A stretch of 64,000 nt of DNA from Erythrobacter sp. (lineage in GTDB: Bacteria > Pseudomonadota > Alphaproteobacteria > Sphingomonadales > Sphingomonadaceae), in contig JAMNXO010000002.1 in NCBI GenBank assembly GCA_023653115.1, positions 228,814 to 292,813 of the forward strand, in the 5' to 3' direction. Positions 62,119 to 64,000 of the stretch are shown piece by piece. Made by a program: the position numbers and the translations under genes. Under the pieces are notes generated by a model. It was not told where the DNA came from and made no database searches. It saw only the letters and a list, made by a program, of their open reading frames with translations. Position 1 is the stretch's first letter. Each line of letters opens with the position of its first letter.

Positions 62119-62745
62119 CTATTGCAGCGTCGTGATTTCCTCGCCGCCATCGGTGCGGCCGTAGAACTGCATCAGTTGCACCAGCAATTCGCAGCGGTCG
62201 GTGAGGGTTTCGGCCTCCAGCAGCGCCTGCTTGCTGGCCGGATCGAACGGCGCGATCTGCGAGACGCCGTTGATCAGCGAGCGATCATCGAGCCGTTCGA
62301 CCGAACTCCAATCGACGCTGTAACCCTGTGCCTCGGCAAAGCGACGCGCTTCGCGTTCGAACCCGCCGCGCTGGGCGTGGGAGAGGGTTTCGTCCTCGTC
62401 CTCTTCGTAGATTTCGGCCTCGATCTGGCGGAAGGCGGTGTTGACATCAAGCTCGCGCACCAGCCGGAACCGCGCCGTGCCTTCGAGGACGAGATTGTAG
62501 CGCCCGTCGTCCATCGCCTGCACCTCGCCGATCTTGCCGATGCAGCCGACGCTGTAGAGCGGTGCGCCTTCGGTGGTGCGCTGGGGCTGGATCATCGCGA
62601 TCTGGCGATCCCGGATCAGCGCATCGCCCACCAGCGCGCGATACCGCGGCTCGAAGATGTGGAGCGGCAGCTGCATCCCGGGAAACAGCACCGCGCCGGT
62701 CAGCGGGAAGATCGAGAGGCGGCGGGACATGGTTTTCGGGCTCAT
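62119..62745 (-). CDS. Lon substrate-binding-domain protein
   Basis: The 208-residue protein is a stand-alone Lon N-terminal (LON_substr_bdg) domain without ATPase or protease parts: SIFPLTGAVLFPGMQLPLHI, FEPRYRALVGDALIRDRQIA, and YSVGCIGKIGEVQAMDDGRY with NLVLEGTARFRL. A helical C-terminal part follows. It may bind unfolded proteins or act as an adaptor. Its ATG at 62745 overlaps the stop of the thioredoxin gene (ATGA), so the two are coupled; an ATG at 62730 is an alternative. Confidence 0.88.
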   Translation of the reverse strand: MSPKTMSRRLSIFPLTGAVLFPGMQLPLHIFEPRYRALVGDALIRDRQIAMIQPQRTTEGAPLYSVGCIGKIGEVQAMDDGRYNLVLEGTARFRLVRELDVNTAFRQIEAEIYEEDEDETLSHAQRGGFEREARRFAEAQGYSVDWSSVERLDDRSLINGVSQIAPFDPASKQALLEAETLTDRCELLVQLMQFYGRTDGGEEITTLQ

Positions 62746-63683
62746 CCAAACAATACGCGTGAAAGGCGCCGGCGGACGCCGATCACCCATTCATCTTCCA
62801 GACCGGTGGCCTCGAAGATCTTGAGCAGCTTGGCCCGCGCCGCGCCCCCGTTCCATTCGCGGTCCGCCGCGATCATGGTGAGCAGCGTATCGGCGGCGGC
62901 ATCGCGTTCGCCGGCCGCAAAGGCAGCTTCGGCATAGGCGAGCTGCGCATCCATATCCTCGGGCGCGGCCGCGGCGGCAGTTCGCAGGGCGGCCAGTTCG
63001 CTGTCATCCACCTTGGTCCCGGCCAGCTCGAGCGCGCTGCGGGCAGGAGCAATCGCCGGATCGGCGGCAAGGCGGGGATCGCTCTCGATCACTTCCATCA
63101 CCTGGGCGGCCTGTTCGGTCTCGCCCAGTTGCACCAGCGCGCGCACCAGCCCGGCGTGGGCGGGAGCATTATCGGTCGCGAATTCGGTGATCTGGGCAAA
63201 GATGCTGGCAGCGCGCGGCGCATCACCGGCGGCCAGCGCTTCCTCGCCCATTTTCACGAACTGCGCGAGTTCCTCCGGCGAAGGGCCCTGCGGCGCGCCG
63301 TCGGCTGCTCCGGCCCCTGCCTGCACCGGCAATTGCGCCAGCAGCTGATCGAGCATCGCCTTCAGCTGCGATTCGCTGCGGGCATTGGTCAGGTCGGCCA
63401 CCGGCTGGCCCTGGAACATGGCATAGACCGTCGGGATCGAGCGCACCTGGAACTGCGCGGCGATGAACTGTTCCTCATCGACATTGATCTTGGCCAGCAC
63501 CACGCCCTTGTCGGCATATTCGGCGGCGACCTTTTCCAGCACCGGGGTAAGCGCCTTGCACGGCCCGCACCATTCGGCCCAGAAATCGAGGATCACGAGG
63601 CTGGTCTGCGAGGGTTCGACCACCGCTGTGCGGAAGCGTTCAACCGCTTTCTGTTCGTCGATGCTCAGTCCCATGCTGGCCAA
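62742..63683 (-). CDS. thioredoxin-domain co-chaperone (YbbN/CnoX-like)
   Basis: The 313-residue protein has a thioredoxin domain with the active-site motif FWAEWCGPCKALTPVLEKVA (about 33-52) and SIPTVYAMFQGQPVADL with the cis-proline. A C-terminal region of about 180 residues of TPR-like helices follows (EEALAAGDAPRAASIFAQIT, GLVRALVQLGETEQAAQVME). This is the YbbN/CnoX layout, which protects clients from oxidation and hands them to GroEL. Unlike E. coli YbbN (SxxC), both redox cysteines are present. TTG at 63683 has AGGAG 8 nt upstream; the ATG at 63674 lacks such spacing. Confidence 0.9.
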   Translation of the reverse strand: MASMGLSIDEQKAVERFRTAVVEPSQTSLVILDFWAEWCGPCKALTPVLEKVAAEYADKGVVLAKINVDEEQFIAAQFQVRSIPTVYAMFQGQPVADLTNARSESQLKAMLDQLLAQLPVQAGAGAADGAPQGPSPEELAQFVKMGEEALAAGDAPRAASIFAQITEFATDNAPAHAGLVRALVQLGETEQAAQVMEVIESDPRLAADPAIAPARSALELAGTKVDDSELAALRTAAAAAPEDMDAQLAYAEAAFAAGERDAAADTLLTMIAADREWNGGAARAKLLKIFEATGLEDEWVIGVRRRLSRVLFG

Positions 63684-63925
63684 GGGGATGCTCCTGTGGT
63701 TGTGCGGTGTGCTGCTTTTTGGTGACCCCAATGTGGGGCATAATCGGCGGATGTGAAGCGCGCATTTCTGCTGGCCTGTGTTGCCTGCGCAATCAACCCC
63801 CGACAGCGCCAATTTTGCGCTGGCAGGTATGTGAATTTAGCGCTTGCAGCGGGCACGGGGCGCTGCTAATCGCGCCGCCTCTCCGGCAGAACCGTTGCTT
63901 TCCAGGTTTCTGTCAGCGCCAGTGA

Positions 63926-64000
63926 GCGGGCGTAGCTCAGGGGTAGAGCACAACCTTGCCAAGGTTGGGGTCGAGGGTTCGAATCCCTTCGCCCGCTCCA
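63926..64000 (+). tRNA. tRNA-Gly (anticodon GCC)
   Basis: The acceptor stem GCGGGCG (63926-63932) pairs with CGCCCGC (63990-63996), followed by discriminator T and an encoded CCA at 63998-64000. The D arm is AGCTCAGGGGTAGAGC. The anticodon stem CAACC/GGTTG holds the loop TTGCCAA with GCC. The T arm has GGTTCGAAT. The gene ends exactly at the right edge of the window. Confidence 0.95.

Overview
The window is GC-rich chromosomal DNA, very probably from an alphaproteobacterium of the Sphingomonadales (Erythrobacter/Porphyrobacter-like). This is inferred from the protein families and their style: two large TonB receptors, an UrcA-family protein, an alphaproteobacterial GyrB and NrdAB, an isovaleryl-CoA dehydrogenase/methylcrotonyl-CoA carboxylase pair, and many short secreted proteins of unknown function. 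It carries about 60 genes, one tRNA and several families of palindromic repeats. No phage, integrase, CRISPR array or conventional IS transposase was seen.

Layout. 1-2145 (minus): an operon of a secreted beta-barrel-like protein, a 7TM membrane protein and the start of an ATP-grasp glutamate-ligase-like gene that leaves the window. 2314-11187: two TonB receptors flanking ftsK, a thiamine-phosphate-synthase-like gene and a YggS-type PLP protein. 11314-15796 (minus): acyl-CoA synthetase then glnD. 15989-19532 (plus): lgt, a MidA/NDUFAF7-type methyltransferase with a very long charged helical N-terminus, and a DUF2147 protein. 19542-22077 (minus): an OpuB-like ABC transporter followed by a decayed GIY-YIG nuclease bounded by inverted palindromes. 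22191-27628 (plus): leucine catabolism (ivd, PhnA-like, mccB), a REPIN-like palindrome pair, then an acyltransferase, a DUF1295 protein and a TetR regulator. 27632-32662 (minus): gyrB, AI-2E-family transporter, M50-like peptidase, SnoaL-like protein. 32759-33502: a PIG-L/LmbE deacetylase gene broken by one amber codon. 33596-44678: a second acyl-CoA synthetase, a microprotein candidate, urcA, guaA, a YceI lipoprotein, a nitronate-monooxygenase-like enzyme, a CHCC zinc finger, an ABC ATPase and nadB. 44680-50658: secreted and signalling proteins (TraB/GumN, alpha/beta hydrolase, chemoreceptor, M20-like peptidase). 51180-54974: nrdA and nrdB with a PilZ gene and a small membrane protein between them. 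55176-55547: a DUF559 nuclease flanked by inverted palindromic repeats. 55717-62100: DUF1294, sulfotransferase, lipoprotein, YdcH, a 49-residue basic microprotein, argB, yggT, folD, a lipoprotein and marC. 62119-63683 (minus): thioredoxin/YbbN-like and Lon-N-domain genes. 63926-64000: tRNA-Gly(GCC).

The most unusual signal is a repeated arrangement: a small stand-alone nuclease gene sits between inverted copies of an abundant-looking palindrome. It occurs once with a GIY-YIG remnant and CCCGGACTTGATCCGGG, and once with a DUF559 nuclease and CCCTCCCGCTTGCGGGAGGG. A further inverted pair of the first palindrome lies at 25287-25372 without a nuclease. This resembles the REP/RAYT relationship but with different enzymes. 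Two further copies of a four-hairpin element (7343-7433 and 8749-8840) share short constant linkers while their stems change in a compensated way. Other notable items are the methyltransferase fusion, the amber-disrupted deacetylase and an M20-like peptidase with substituted metal ligands.
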